From assembly GCA_018969295.1 (NCBI GenBank), contig JAGWYN010000012.1, positions 47,738 to 111,737 of the forward strand: DNA of 64,000 bases, given 5' to 3'. The translations under genes were made by a program, and so were the position numbers. Shown here piece by piece: positions 29,101 to 36,226 of the stretch. The first letter of the stretch is position 1; each line of letters begins with the position of its first letter. The notes under the pieces were generated by a model, which was given only the letters and a program-made list of their open reading frames with translations, was not told the DNA's origin and did not search any database. This DNA is from Chloroflexota bacterium. GTDB taxonomy: Bacteria > Chloroflexota > Anaerolineae > Caldilineales > Caldilineaceae.

Positions 29101-30496
29101 GCTGACAAAACAGCCTGATTTCTTCGGCGGAGATCTGCTGGCCGGCGGCGAGCACCAGGCTGGCGCAGACCTGTTCTCCCAGCAAGGGTTCGGGGATGCC
29201 GTAGACGGCGGCTTCGTGGATAGCGGGGTGGGTGTAGAGGCGCTGTTCGACCTCGGAGGGGTAGACCTTGGTTCCCCCGACATTGATCATATCTTTGGAG
29301 CGATCGACGACAAAGCAGTGGCCTTCTGCGTCCATATAGCCGATGTCGCCTGTATGAAACCAGCCGTGGCGGAGGGCGTCGGCGGTTTCCTGGGGGCGTT
29401 GCCAGTAGCCGAGCATCACATTGTTGCCGCGCACTGCCACTTCTCCCAGCTCGCCGGGGGGGGCGGGGTGGTCTTGTGGGTCCAGGATGGTCAGCTCCAC
29501 TCCGGCCAGGGGGAGGCCGATCGAGCCAGCTTTGTGTGGCTGGCCATGTGTGCACGTATTCAGGCAGGTTTCGGTCAACCCATAGCCTTCCTCGACGGCG
29601 ACCCCGAATTTTTTTTGCCAGTTGGCGGCAACGGTGGTGGGCAAGGGGGCTGCTGCGGAGAGACAGAGGCGCAGGGTGGGGCTGCGCTGTGGGCTGCTCT
29701 GTGGGCTGCTCTGTTCTGCCAGCAGGGTATAGAGGGTGGGCACCCCGAAGAAGACGGTCACCCCCTGTTGTTGGAGTGCATGTTGGACGGCGCTGCTTTC
29801 AAACTGGCGGTGAAGCAGCAAGGTGGCTCCGGCCATCAGGGTTGGGTTGAGGGCCGCGTTTTGTCCGAAGCAGTGAAAGGTGGGCAGGGCCAGCAGCACC
29901 CGGTCGCTGGGTTGCAGCTGAAAGGCGTGTATGCAGGCGGCGCCGTTTCGGGTGAGGTTGCCGTGTGACAGCACAGCTCCTTTGGGAAAGCCGGTTGTGC
30001 CGGAGGTGTACAGAATCACCGCCGGTTCTTCGTCGGCCAGAGCGCGTGTTTCAGCGACGGGCGAGGCTTGTGCCAGGAGATCTGGCCAGGCGAGGGTGTT
30101 GGGGGCGTTCCCTTCGGCCAGCAAGAATGCATCGACGGTGGGCAGAGTGCGCTGCGCCAGCTGCAGGTAGAGATCGGCGGTGGTCACGACCAGGCGTGCT
30201 CCGCTGTCTTGCAGGATAAAGGAGATCTCCTCGGCTTTGAGGGCTGGGTTGATAGCGACCGCCACGGCGCCCAGTTTGAGGGTGCCAAAATAGGCAGCCA
30301 GAAAGGGGGGGACATTGGCGAGCAGCAAGGCGACTCGTTCGCCGCGTTGGATGCCCAGTGTGGCGAGCGCGTTGGCGGCGCGGCTGCAGAGCGCGTGGAG
30401 CTGGCTGTAGGTGAACGTATGCTCTTCGAAGAGCAGTGCGGGTCGATCTGGGAAATCTTGGCTTCCGCGTTCCAGGGAAGCGGCGACATTGAGCAT
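23156..30496 (-). CDS. Loading and first-extension PKS: acyl ligase-ACP-KS-AT-DH-KR-ACP
   Basis: About 2446 residues. I chose the ATG at 30496 (MLNVAASLERG) because GGAG lies 8 nt upstream; an in-frame GTG at 30523 adds nine residues. Order, with residue numbers counted from that upstream GTG: AMP-binding acyl ligase (LYTSGTTGFPKG; GYGLTET; C-terminal Lys in RTGKILKR near 503), ACP1 (AGLTSLSAV near 557), KS (VDTACSSS near 789), AT (GHSVGEL near 1236; HAFHS, malonyl type), DH (HMVSAEVVVP near 1537; LIDAIFQ near 1711), KR (ITGGLGALGL near 2071; LDD; NYAAAN near 2213) and ACP2 (GLDSLMAL near 2369). The ligase activates a carboxylic acid as acyl-AMP and loads ACP1, so this protein should start the assembly line and make a 2-enoyl chain. 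The ligase resembles acyl-CoA ligases more than FAALs; the starter acid cannot be read from sequence. ACP1 has Thr for the usual Asp before the phosphopantetheine Ser. An eight-proline run precedes the KR. Confidence 0.95.
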   Translation of the reverse strand: MLNVAASLERGSQDFPDRPALLFEEHTFTYSQLHALCSRAANALATLGIQRGERVALLLANVPPFLAAYFGTLKLGAVAVAINPALKAEEISFILQDSGARLVVTTADLYLQLAQRTLPTVDAFLLAEGNAPNTLAWPDLLAQASPVAETRALADEEPAVILYTSGTTGFPKGAVLSHGNLTRNGAACIHAFQLQPSDRVLLALPTFHCFGQNAALNPTLMAGATLLLHRQFESSAVQHALQQQGVTVFFGVPTLYTLLAEQSSPQSSPQRSPTLRLCLSAAAPLPTTVAANWQKKFGVAVEEGYGLTETCLNTCTHGQPHKAGSIGLPLAGVELTILDPQDHPAPPGELGEVAVRGNNVMLGYWQRPQETADALRHGWFHTGDIGYMDAEGHCFVVDRSKDMINVGGTKVYPSEVEQRLYTHPAIHEAAVYGIPEPLLGEQVCASLVLAAGQQISAEEIRLFCQQTLADFKVPSRIEFVAELPKGRTGKILKRILRERSQLPPPEASPSAPSPSAPSHVLQNWLLQWLSQHLDLPLADLDPHRPLSDAGLTSLSAVRLAQELGTWLGRPLEAVLTWRYPTVAALVAYLTTPEPARPAPTAKPAPHDVEPVAIVGMGCRLPQANTPETFWQLLHDGVDTVTPIPATRWPPQRYYAADRNAPGKLYVQGGSFLKDIEQFDPHFFGMAPREAVSLDPQQRLLLEVSWEALEHAGIAPEQLNGSQTGVFVGAFWDDYSPRNFYGTDPAELDGYRLLSQLRGLMAGRIAYVLGVHGPTFQVDTACSSSLLAVHQACQALQTRECEVALAGGVNLILSPEQLIALCRMGAVAPDGRCKTFAANADGFGRGEGCVVLVLKRLTDALHSGDTIFALIRGSAVNHDGRSNGLTVPNGLAQEAVVRQALHNAGVAPAEIQYVEAHGTGTVLGDPIEVLALANVLGQHRTTPLAIGSVKTNIGHLDAAAGIAGLLKVTLALQHQELPPHLHFHQPNPHIPWQSLPITVPTTLTPWAGPHRLAGISSFGMSGTNVHLVVEAAPPQPATAPPTHPQQLVCLSAKTLPALLDLTHRYSTFLAQQPELSLADVAFTAATGRNHFSHRLAIVADSLADLQQKLALYPQNQIPPTLLQAPPLPQPPPNVAFLFTGQGAQYAQMGHELYTTQPEFRRLLDKCDALLQRQTGESLLALLYPTNTPDPLRIHETQYTQPALFALEYALATLWQSWGVKPDLLLGHSVGELAAACVAGVFSLEDGIRLVAARARLMGALPQDGEMVSLLTTEEHVLEALAPYAAEVSIAAVNSPASVVISGNRAAVQAVSNTLAAEGVKQQRLTVSHAFHSPLMEPMLEAFRAVAESIPYHKPVLPLVSNLTGQLADDEIATPAYWVQHARQAVRFAEGVATLHRQGTQIFLEIGPQPVLLGLASQCLDPLPSAAFLPSLRSGQSDWQQLLTSLGALYVRGVTVDWQALYRTPAGHKVALPTYPFQRQRCWLDATAPSTAPSTTRLRPLIDRQMHLPIHQQIVFEKQFSTAALPFLADHMVSAEVVVPAACHLAMTLSAIDLLGQPGPCMLSDLLFPQPLKLPAETERTVQCLTTLPNRADPAAPPTFQIVSFAGAEDADNTLQTHATGRWTPLAPTAPETVDLAALQTRCQLPLNVPSLYTALEATQIELGPHFRWLQAIWQSEDTQELLAQLETPAGVPPQGEPLFPSLIDAIFQLVAAAPPPPTENTDPSAPWLPFALERFTFYSPPPPQSTLWGHATQKQDRRWDLTLFTQTGQTLATVHGFALRAAPSLRTDWIYTRQWSEQTLARPSSTPQPACWWVFDPASGTDTPGAALAATLSSTGTPTARILPGSPDDPPLPAPPPPLWQTTVDPRTPASFRQLLANLPAPDGPPLAIVYLWGMAPPLLPPSGQSDVEQIPLQALHATATLLHLVQALAEEAVSATLWLVTTASQLPPTRLPTQQPTQQPTPDSIGEQAVGGALWGLARTIPLEHPRLRCLCIDLHDPADAQTLTALHQELLAGLAAASVETEILYQERRRYVARAKRWQRPPPPPPPPLLANHSSYLITGGLGALGLQVAEALVDEGARHLVLSSRKELPPAPHRLQERLHRLQAKGAALHIELADVSQPADVERLLAVCQAIAPLRGIVHAAGVLDDGLIQQQSVERLANVMAPKIQGTWLLHTQTRHLTLDFFVAFSSIASWLGSPGQSNYAAANGFMDTLMQQRAETGLPGLSISWGPWAEIGMAAPSATSQRRPAGGFHPMPPSQAARLLPYLLTQPVSQVGVFALASQLPSHFTHPFWTGLRTEAQPSPTTPRIDWRAHLSGLPASERGTHFLRFLQTTVAHTLGMATPEDVGARQPLFALGLDSLMALELKNKLEAELNLPLRSTLFFDYPTLEQAAQYLVERIFPASTPAEPAGRRPPQPLPAAELDRLAQLSDAEVEALLLETLKNL

Positions 30497-30545
30497 CTGG
30501 GGCTCTCCAGGTAGTGCAGTCACGGGGTGGGCGACAACAGTGGTT

Positions 30546-31048
30546 TCATTGGGCGAGATTCGGCCATACGCATCCTGCGCGTTTCGATCTACAGATGTGT
30601 TCGGTGGTTTGCTCGAGCAACTCGCCGATCTGGGCGGCGAGGGTCTGGGTCTCTGCTTTTTCCACCTGCACCCAGATCTGTCTGCTGAGGAGGGGCGTGG
30701 CGGCGAAGATGGTGTCGCCGCTGCTTTTTTCGACGATCTGGGCTTCGCCGGTCAGCCGTTGCTGATCGACGGAGGCCATCCCCTGGAGAATCCGCCCGTC
30801 GGCTGGGATCATCTGGCCTGCCTGCGCGACCAGCGCATCATGCGCATCCAAATGGCAAACAGCCCGCCTGTCATGAAATCGCCATTGGCAAAGGTGCTGA
30901 TGACGAAGACAAATTGCAGGGCTTCAATGGCGACGGGCCAGCTGCGGCTCAGATCGGGTGACAGCGTGTTGCGCCTGTGCAGGACAGGGGGCGCGGCGGG
31001 GGGCAGCTGGTGCATGAGTGTGGTTCGCTGTTTGAAAGATGCGAGCAC
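30546..31048 (-). pseudogene. Remnant of a P-type ATPase (internal deletion and frameshift)
   Basis: A GTG at 31048 with a good AGGAGAG ribosome-binding site opens a 79-residue frame ending at 30809. It includes a hydrophobic stretch (residues about 38-68) like the membrane helices before a P-type ATPase actuator domain. In the next frame, from an ATG at 30851 to the stop at 30546, 101 residues match an actuator domain: AGQMIPADGRILQG, then RLTGEAQIVEKSSGD, then a glycine-poor strand region. No phosphorylation domain (DKTGT) or nucleotide-binding domain follows. The two pieces overlap by 43 bp in different frames, so I read this as a decayed gene that lost its 3' two thirds and part of the middle. 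A full-length relative with a degenerate actuator loop lies at 36227-38305 on the other strand. The remnant separates the ACP-aminotransferase gene from the loading PKS. A short leader peptide remains a less likely alternative. Confidence 0.7.
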
Positions 31049-31070
31049 GTTTCTCTCCTGATTCGACGGA

Positions 31071-33083
31071 TCATCTGGGGGGGCGGGTAAAAAAGCCCCC
31101 TTTTTGGAGATCGAAGACGGCGTTTTGGATGGCCTGCACGATCTGCTCCAGGTCGGCGTCGGAATGTGCGGTGGACAAAAAACAGGTGCGGCCTTCCCAG
31201 AGATAGAGCCCTTTTTCGACCAGGTGATAGAAGAAGAGATCCATATTTCCCTTGAAGCGAAAATAAAAGAGCGAGCCAAAGTGAGCGACCTGGATGGGGA
31301 CTTGTTCTTCGGCAAAGAACGCGTTGACGGTTGCTGCCAGCTGGGCGGTGCGTCGGTTCAGGGTGGCCTGCAGCTCGGCTCCTTGTTCTTTCATAAAGGT
31401 CAGCACAGCGTGGGCGCTGGCCATGGTCAACGGATGTTTGCAGAAGGTGCCTGCAAAAAAAGTCGTATCGGCGGGTGGGTAGGAGGCATCTCCAAAGCGC
31501 CACATGCCGCCGTCGAGGGCATCGAGCACAGAGGCTTTGCCGGCGACCACACCGATCGGCAGCCCTCCTCCGACGACTTTGCCGTACGTGACCAAATCGG
31601 CTTGTATCCCGAAGAGGGCCTGTGCGCCGCCGGGGTGCACTCGAAATCCTGTGATCACCTCGTCGAACATCAACAGAATGCCCAGGTCGTGGGTCAAACG
31701 GCGCAGCTCCCTTAAAAATTCGACTGGCTGCAGGTCAGGGCGTCGGCTCTGCACGGGCTCGACGACCACTGCAGCAAGTTCATGGGCATGGGCTCGGAGG
31801 ATTTCGAGCATGGCGATGTCGCCGTACGCTGGAAGGACCAGGATGTCGGCGACGGCGTTGTGGGTCACACCGGGGGCCATCGGGGCGGCCCACCCATCCA
31901 GCTGCTGCGGATTGGGGGCTGCCAATGTGCCGTCATAATGGCCGTGATAAGAGCCGGCGAACGTAGCGATCTTGCTGCGTCCGGTCACGGTGCGGGCCAG
32001 ACGCAGTGCGGTCATCACAGCTTCTGTCCCGGAATTGTTAAAAGCGATCCGTTCCATGCCGGTCAAATCGTGGATCAGTTGGGCGACCTGGCCCGCCAGA
32101 GAACTCTGCGGCCCCAGCTGGAAGCCCTGATGCAGTTGATTTTCCAGGGCCCGGACCACCATCGGCGGCTGGTGGCCGAACAGGTGGACCCCGAAGCCCA
32201 TTGCGATGTCGACATAGTCGTTGCCGTCGATGTCCCAGAGATGGCTGCCCTGTGAACGTTCTGCGACCAGCGGGTAGAGCATTTCTTTGATCGAGGGGCG
32301 GAACCCTGCCGACGCTCGGTTGTCGGCCAGGATCGGGCGATAGTTCTGGACCCACGCCTTGGAGTGTGGGGTTCGTGCGGTGTACCGTGCAATGAACGTG
32401 TGGAGATAGTGCTGCTGGGTGTGGGTCAGAGTGTTGGTGGCGGCACTTTCTGTGATTTGGGGTTTGGCAAAAGGGGTGACGATGGGTGCGGGCTGGGGCG
32501 GTGCGGGCTGGGGCGGTGCGGGCTGGGGCGGTGCGGGCTGGGGTGCGGGCTGGGCAGAGTCTGCCGCCACTTCTGTCGTGTCGGCTTCTGCAATCGTTTG
32601 CATGTCGCTGCTGGCCAGAAACGCCAGTTGTTCTGAGATGACCTGTGAGACAACTTGAAGCTGTTGTGCCAGAATGCGTTCGAGCGAGCCGGCGGCTTCT
32701 GTAGCGATTGGGGGGGCGGCGATTGGGAGGGGGGCACGCTGCGGGTGGGGTGTCGGCAGCGGCGCGGTCAGGGGTTCGGGAGGGAGGGGTGCAACCGGCT
32801 TTTGTTCGGCCAGAAAGGTGGCCAGTGCGTCCAGTGTGGCCAGCTCTTCAAAAAACTGACGAACCGAGAGCTTGACCGGGTAGCGGGCGCCGACTTTGCG
32901 CAGAAGGTCGATCAGCACGATCGAATCTGCGCCCATCTCTAAAAACGGTGCGTTGACATTGAGGTCTGCGGCGGGGACGCGCAAGGCTTCAGCGACCAGT
33001 GCAGACAGCTCGGCCAGAATGGCTTGTCTGGCCGGGAGGGGAGCAGCCATGCGGGTTTCGTTTGTGATCGTCTGGGTACCCAT
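31071..33083 (-). CDS. Free-standing ACP-aminotransferase didomain for beta-amination of a polyketide
   Basis: 670 residues. Residues about 18-95 are an acyl carrier protein with phosphopantetheine Ser54 in GADSIVLI. A helix (QQLQV..QVISEQLAFL, near 134-156) and a Pro/Ala/Gln-rich linker built from 15-bp repeats follow. The rest is a class III PLP aminotransferase of the glutamate-1-semialdehyde aminomutase family, with DEVITGFR and the PLP Lys in TYGKVVGGGLPIG near 500. In iturin/mycosubtilin and microcystin-type synthetases, ACP and this aminotransferase are embedded in a giant protein after KS-AT and before C; the enzyme turns an ACP-bound beta-ketoacyl chain into a beta-amino one. Here the pair stands alone, and the giant protein at 1-4445 lacks both. 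The helix after the ACP resembles the one before the C domain in that protein. It starts 7 bp after the threonine-synthase-like gene. Confidence 0.92.
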   Translation of the reverse strand: MGTQTITNETRMAAPLPARQAILAELSALVAEALRVPAADLNVNAPFLEMGADSIVLIDLLRKVGARYPVKLSVRQFFEELATLDALATFLAEQKPVAPLPPEPLTAPLPTPHPQRAPLPIAAPPIATEAAGSLERILAQQLQVVSQVISEQLAFLASSDMQTIAEADTTEVAADSAQPAPQPAPPQPAPPQPAPPQPAPIVTPFAKPQITESAATNTLTHTQQHYLHTFIARYTARTPHSKAWVQNYRPILADNRASAGFRPSIKEMLYPLVAERSQGSHLWDIDGNDYVDIAMGFGVHLFGHQPPMVVRALENQLHQGFQLGPQSSLAGQVAQLIHDLTGMERIAFNNSGTEAVMTALRLARTVTGRSKIATFAGSYHGHYDGTLAAPNPQQLDGWAAPMAPGVTHNAVADILVLPAYGDIAMLEILRAHAHELAAVVVEPVQSRRPDLQPVEFLRELRRLTHDLGILLMFDEVITGFRVHPGGAQALFGIQADLVTYGKVVGGGLPIGVVAGKASVLDALDGGMWRFGDASYPPADTTFFAGTFCKHPLTMASAHAVLTFMKEQGAELQATLNRRTAQLAATVNAFFAEEQVPIQVAHFGSLFYFRFKGNMDLFFYHLVEKGLYLWEGRTCFLSTAHSDADLEQIVQAIQNAVFDLQKGGFFTRPPR

Positions 33084-33090
33084 AGCGTCT

Positions 33091-34200
33091 TTACAATTCC
33101 TTGAATCCTGTGCCGGATAAGGGGATCAGAATGTGTGCCTGATCGCCAAACTTTTTGCGTACGGCGGCAATGGCTGCCACTGGAACCGCGCTGGTTGCTT
33201 CCACAAAAAGTCCTTTGCGTGCCAGCGCCTGTTGTGCCTGCCGAATGTCGGGGTCGGTCACGGTGCAGACGAGGCCGTTGCTCTCTTGTACTGCGCGCAG
33301 CAGCTCGGCGCCGCGCGCGGGGGCGGCGGTGCGGATGCCAGCCGCGATGGTGGGTTCTTCGGCAACGGGGGGGACATGGGAGAAGCCTTGTTGCCATGCC
33401 CGTGCCAGCGGCGCGCAGGCAGCTGCTTGTACTGCCACAAAGCGTGGCATCTGTGCGATCTGATTGGCGGCCAGCAGAGCACGGAAACCACGATAGTAGC
33501 CCAAGAACAGATTCCCTTGTCCGACCGGCATGACCATCACCTCGGGAAGCTGTCTGGGCATCTGTTCCCAGAGCTCCCAGGCGCCGCTCATCTGGCCGAG
33601 CAGGAAAGCAGGGTGCCAGACGTGGCTGGCGTACAAGGTGTTCTGGGCCGCCTGGCGGCAGCGTTCGGCAGCGTCTGTGCGTGTACCTTCCACCAGAACC
33701 ACTTCAGCTCCAAACGCTCGGATCTGGGCCAGTTTGGCTGCTGCTGTGTATGCGGGCACAAAAATTTTGCTTTGGATGCCCGCTGCCGTCGCGTAGGCGG
33801 CGAGGCTGGCACCTGCATTGCCCGAGGAATCTTCGATCACCTGGGTATGGCCTTCGGCCCGCAAGATCGAGACCAAAAGAGCGCTGCCGCGGTCTTTGTA
33901 GGAGCCGGTCGGTGTCAGGTAGTCAAGCTTGAACGAAACGGGCAGGCCCTCCCAATCTGTGGTGAGCACAGGGGTCATTCCTTCGCCTAAAGAGACAAAA
34001 GTAGAAAGGGTGGGGGGGAGCAGCAGAGAGTGGTAGCGTGCCTGGGACCAACAGGGTTGACGAATCTGCTCTGGAATAAAGCGGGGGGCCCAGTGGTATT
34101 CGTAGGGCCCGTGGCAGGTGCTGCATTGCCAGTCGGAAGGGGAGTGTGCACTGTTTCCGCAGGCAGGGCAGTAGCGTTCCAGCATAGAGGGTGTTGTCAT
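33091..34200 (-). CDS. Threonine synthase-like PLP enzyme
   Basis: 369 residues from the ATG at 34200 (MTTPSMLERYCPACG). A longer open frame to 34272 overlaps the upstream gene and looks non-coding. A four-cysteine zinc-ribbon-like segment (CPACG at 11-15, CSTC at 26-29) precedes the fold-type II PLP domain: LGEGMTPV, PLP Lys102 in GSYKDRGSA, and the phosphate-binding SSGNAGASLAAYA. The family converts O-phosphohomoserine to threonine; relatives do other beta/gamma replacements, such as cysteate synthase. Its place inside the PKS operon, 7 bp before the ACP-aminotransferase gene, suggests it supplies an amino-acid building block (threonine, or a non-protein residue made by replacement) for the NRPS part. 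It could also be housekeeping thrC; only the context argues against that. Confidence 0.88.
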   Translation of the reverse strand: MTTPSMLERYCPACGNSAHSPSDWQCSTCHGPYEYHWAPRFIPEQIRQPCWSQARYHSLLLPPTLSTFVSLGEGMTPVLTTDWEGLPVSFKLDYLTPTGSYKDRGSALLVSILRAEGHTQVIEDSSGNAGASLAAYATAAGIQSKIFVPAYTAAAKLAQIRAFGAEVVLVEGTRTDAAERCRQAAQNTLYASHVWHPAFLLGQMSGAWELWEQMPRQLPEVMVMPVGQGNLFLGYYRGFRALLAANQIAQMPRFVAVQAAACAPLARAWQQGFSHVPPVAEEPTIAAGIRTAAPARGAELLRAVQESNGLVCTVTDPDIRQAQQALARKGLFVEATSAVPVAAIAAVRKKFGDQAHILIPLSGTGFKEL

Positions 34201-34213
34201 AGGCCAGAAAAGT

Positions 34214-35947
34214 TTAGCGGCTGATGACTGGCAGGAAGAGTGCAGCCTCAGGAAGTTTCCAGTTGACGACAAGCTCTTCCAGGCAGGAGGTATCAGCCAG
34301 TGGGGTTGCGGGTTCGGCCAGAAAAGTTTGCATCAGTTGATGAGGGCAGCCTTTCAGAGAGGGCAGGTGGGCTGCCAGCCCGGCTGCCCCTGCATGTGCC
34401 AGGTTGGGGATCGTGATCAACTGGCCCTGGCTCAAGCCTTGCAGTGCGCTCTCGCCAAAGTAGGGGGGGGTGTTGATGTCGTAGTTGCCTGCGATGACCA
34501 AGGTGGGGACCGCACTGTTTACTCGACTGCGCATGGCTTCGCTGACCAGGGGGATCCCCCAGGTTTGGCATAAATTTTGCATGCGCGGGCTGCTGATGTT
34601 GCTGCGATAGGCGCTGCTTTTTAGATAGGGAAAGTTGCTCTCGAGCACGCTGAACATCATTGCATATTCAAAGTCACTGACCCGCATCAGGTCTTCGGGG
34701 CAGACGATCGAGAAATTGGTGGCGCGGTCGATCGCCTCTGTCGGCGAGGGTTTGATCTGCAACCTGGTGGTATTGCCCTGTTGGATGGTATAGATGAGCT
34801 GTGGGGTGGCGGCTACGCTGTCTACATTGAGCATGCTGCCCACGACCAGGTCTACGAAGGTCTGTTCGCCGGCGATGCCGTTGTAGGTCGCGGTCTCCCC
34901 CTCTACAGTGGCTGTGAAGGTGTAGGTCAGCGGTTCCTGTCGAAAGTGTTCGGCCAGACCGATAAAGACATTTTCCAAATCGGGATAGGCGTTGTTGCAG
35001 GCGGGATCGGCGCTGCACTGGTCAAACATCAACCGGAGCGAACGCACGATGGCGAATGGGCGGCTGTAGCCAGAGACCTCTGGCGGGTAGACCCCTTCTA
35101 TCATCACGCTGCGCACGTTGGCTTCGTCGCCTGTCTGATACGGAGAAAGATGATGGGGAGACCATTCGCGCAAAATGGTCAGTGCCAAGCGTGTCCCGTA
35201 CGAGGCGCCGTAGAGGTTGATCTGGGGGGAACGGATGTAGCCGTCGTACAGCAGCGCCTGCCGGATCTGTTCTACGTCGGCTGCGTTCTGCAAAGAGTTG
35301 TAGGCCTCCAGCGTATGGCCTGCTGTTTGCAGACGTTGGCGGCAGGCCACATAGGCGGCATTTTGTGAGTCGATGAAGTCTCGATCGGTCTGTATCTGGC
35401 CGATCGTTTCCAGCGCGTGGTGGTAGGCTTCGGACGAACAGCTGAGTGCTGGCAGAGAGACCCCTGTCCCGCGCTGGTCAAAGACAACGACATCGCGTTG
35501 ATCCAGGAAGGGCAAGACATAAAAACGTTCGACACCATACAAGACGGAGACGGACTTGAGCACAGAGGCGGCAGGTCCGCCATGCAAGATAAACAAGGCG
35601 TCGGTGGTCGGCGTGGGGTGGGTCGACGGGTATATGACCACAGCCAGGGAGATGGTCTGGGTATGGGTCGGTGAAAAATGGTCGAGGGGTACGGCCACAT
35701 AGCCGCAGATCGCCTGTGTAGACGGAATCGATGAGAGCGACAAGGCTGGTGTGACATCTGCGCAGGGGGTGACCTGCAGGGTAGGGGTCATCGCAAGCGC
35801 GGGTCGCACAACAGCCTCTGGTGAGATCGCCGAGGGTTGGGCATAAACTGTCGAGGGCGCGGACAGGGCTGCGGTCAACAAAATGAGCAACAGCCACGCA
35901 AGGGTACAGGGGAGGAGGCCGAGGAGACGTTTGTGAAAGCAACTCAT
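34214..35947 (-). CDS. Secreted alpha/beta hydrolase with C-terminal TAP domain
   Basis: 577 residues from the ATG at 35947, chosen because AAAGGT lies 7 nt upstream; a longer frame to 35977 has no such site. An N-terminal signal peptide (KR, then a leucine-rich core, then TVYAQ) predicts export. The fold contains the oxyanion region LHGGPA, the nucleophile elbow GASYGTR (Ser near 249), the acid in GNYDINTP (near 490) and the His in LAHAG (near 518). The full catalytic triad of the tripeptidyl-peptidase/proline-iminopeptidase-like (S33, TAP) family is therefore present. It is the first gene of the biosynthetic operon, 13 bp before the threonine-synthase-like gene. I infer a role in extracytoplasmic maturation or hydrolysis of the peptide-polyketide product, or self-protection. 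A general peptidase unrelated to the product is possible. Confidence 0.85.
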   Translation of the reverse strand: MSCFHKRLLGLLPCTLAWLLLILLTAALSAPSTVYAQPSAISPEAVVRPALAMTPTLQVTPCADVTPALSLSSIPSTQAICGYVAVPLDHFSPTHTQTISLAVVIYPSTHPTPTTDALFILHGGPAASVLKSVSVLYGVERFYVLPFLDQRDVVVFDQRGTGVSLPALSCSSEAYHHALETIGQIQTDRDFIDSQNAAYVACRQRLQTAGHTLEAYNSLQNAADVEQIRQALLYDGYIRSPQINLYGASYGTRLALTILREWSPHHLSPYQTGDEANVRSVMIEGVYPPEVSGYSRPFAIVRSLRLMFDQCSADPACNNAYPDLENVFIGLAEHFRQEPLTYTFTATVEGETATYNGIAGEQTFVDLVVGSMLNVDSVAATPQLIYTIQQGNTTRLQIKPSPTEAIDRATNFSIVCPEDLMRVSDFEYAMMFSVLESNFPYLKSSAYRSNISSPRMQNLCQTWGIPLVSEAMRSRVNSAVPTLVIAGNYDINTPPYFGESALQGLSQGQLITIPNLAHAGAAGLAAHLPSLKGCPHQLMQTFLAEPATPLADTSCLEELVVNWKLPEAALFLPVISR

Positions 35948-36226
35948 TGTGTTTACCTTTTTATAAAGCAAACGCATACTCTCTCATGGAGTATAGTGCA
36001 ACGCCAGAAATTTGTCCAAATTATTGCCCTGGTGCGATAATCGTAGGCCTGTTTGACAAGATGGATGTTGTGGGGGAGGCAGCTTGATTTCGACAGAAAG
36101 GACCGCCTGTGCAGCAGCCGGTCCGTATCCATGAAACGATCTCGTAAAAACAGGTGGCGCAGCAGCCACTTTCTCGAGTATTGTGTCTCCGTCCCTGACG
36201 ATGGGGGGAGCGGTTTTGACAGCCGC
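35948..36226. promoter_or_regulatory. Divergent intergenic region between the biosynthetic operon and the ATPase gene
   Basis: This AT-richer gap separates two divergent genes. On the plus strand TTGTCC (36012-36017) and GATAAT (36036-36041), 18 bp apart, form a plausible sigma70-type promoter for the ATPase gene. A palindrome ATACTC-N7-GAGTAT (35976-35994) lies on the biosynthetic-operon side, just upstream of an AT-rich TTTATAAA block on the minus strand that could be its -10 element; no good -35 was found. The ATPase frame is open back to 36053, so part of this gap could be coding if an earlier start is used. Confidence 0.45.

Noticed and set aside
30809..31048. A genuine small protein or leader peptide with a strong ribosome-binding site
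   Set aside because: Its hydrophobic part fits ATPase membrane helices, and the actuator domain continues in the next frame, so decay of an ATPase gene explains it better; it is reported as a pseudogene.
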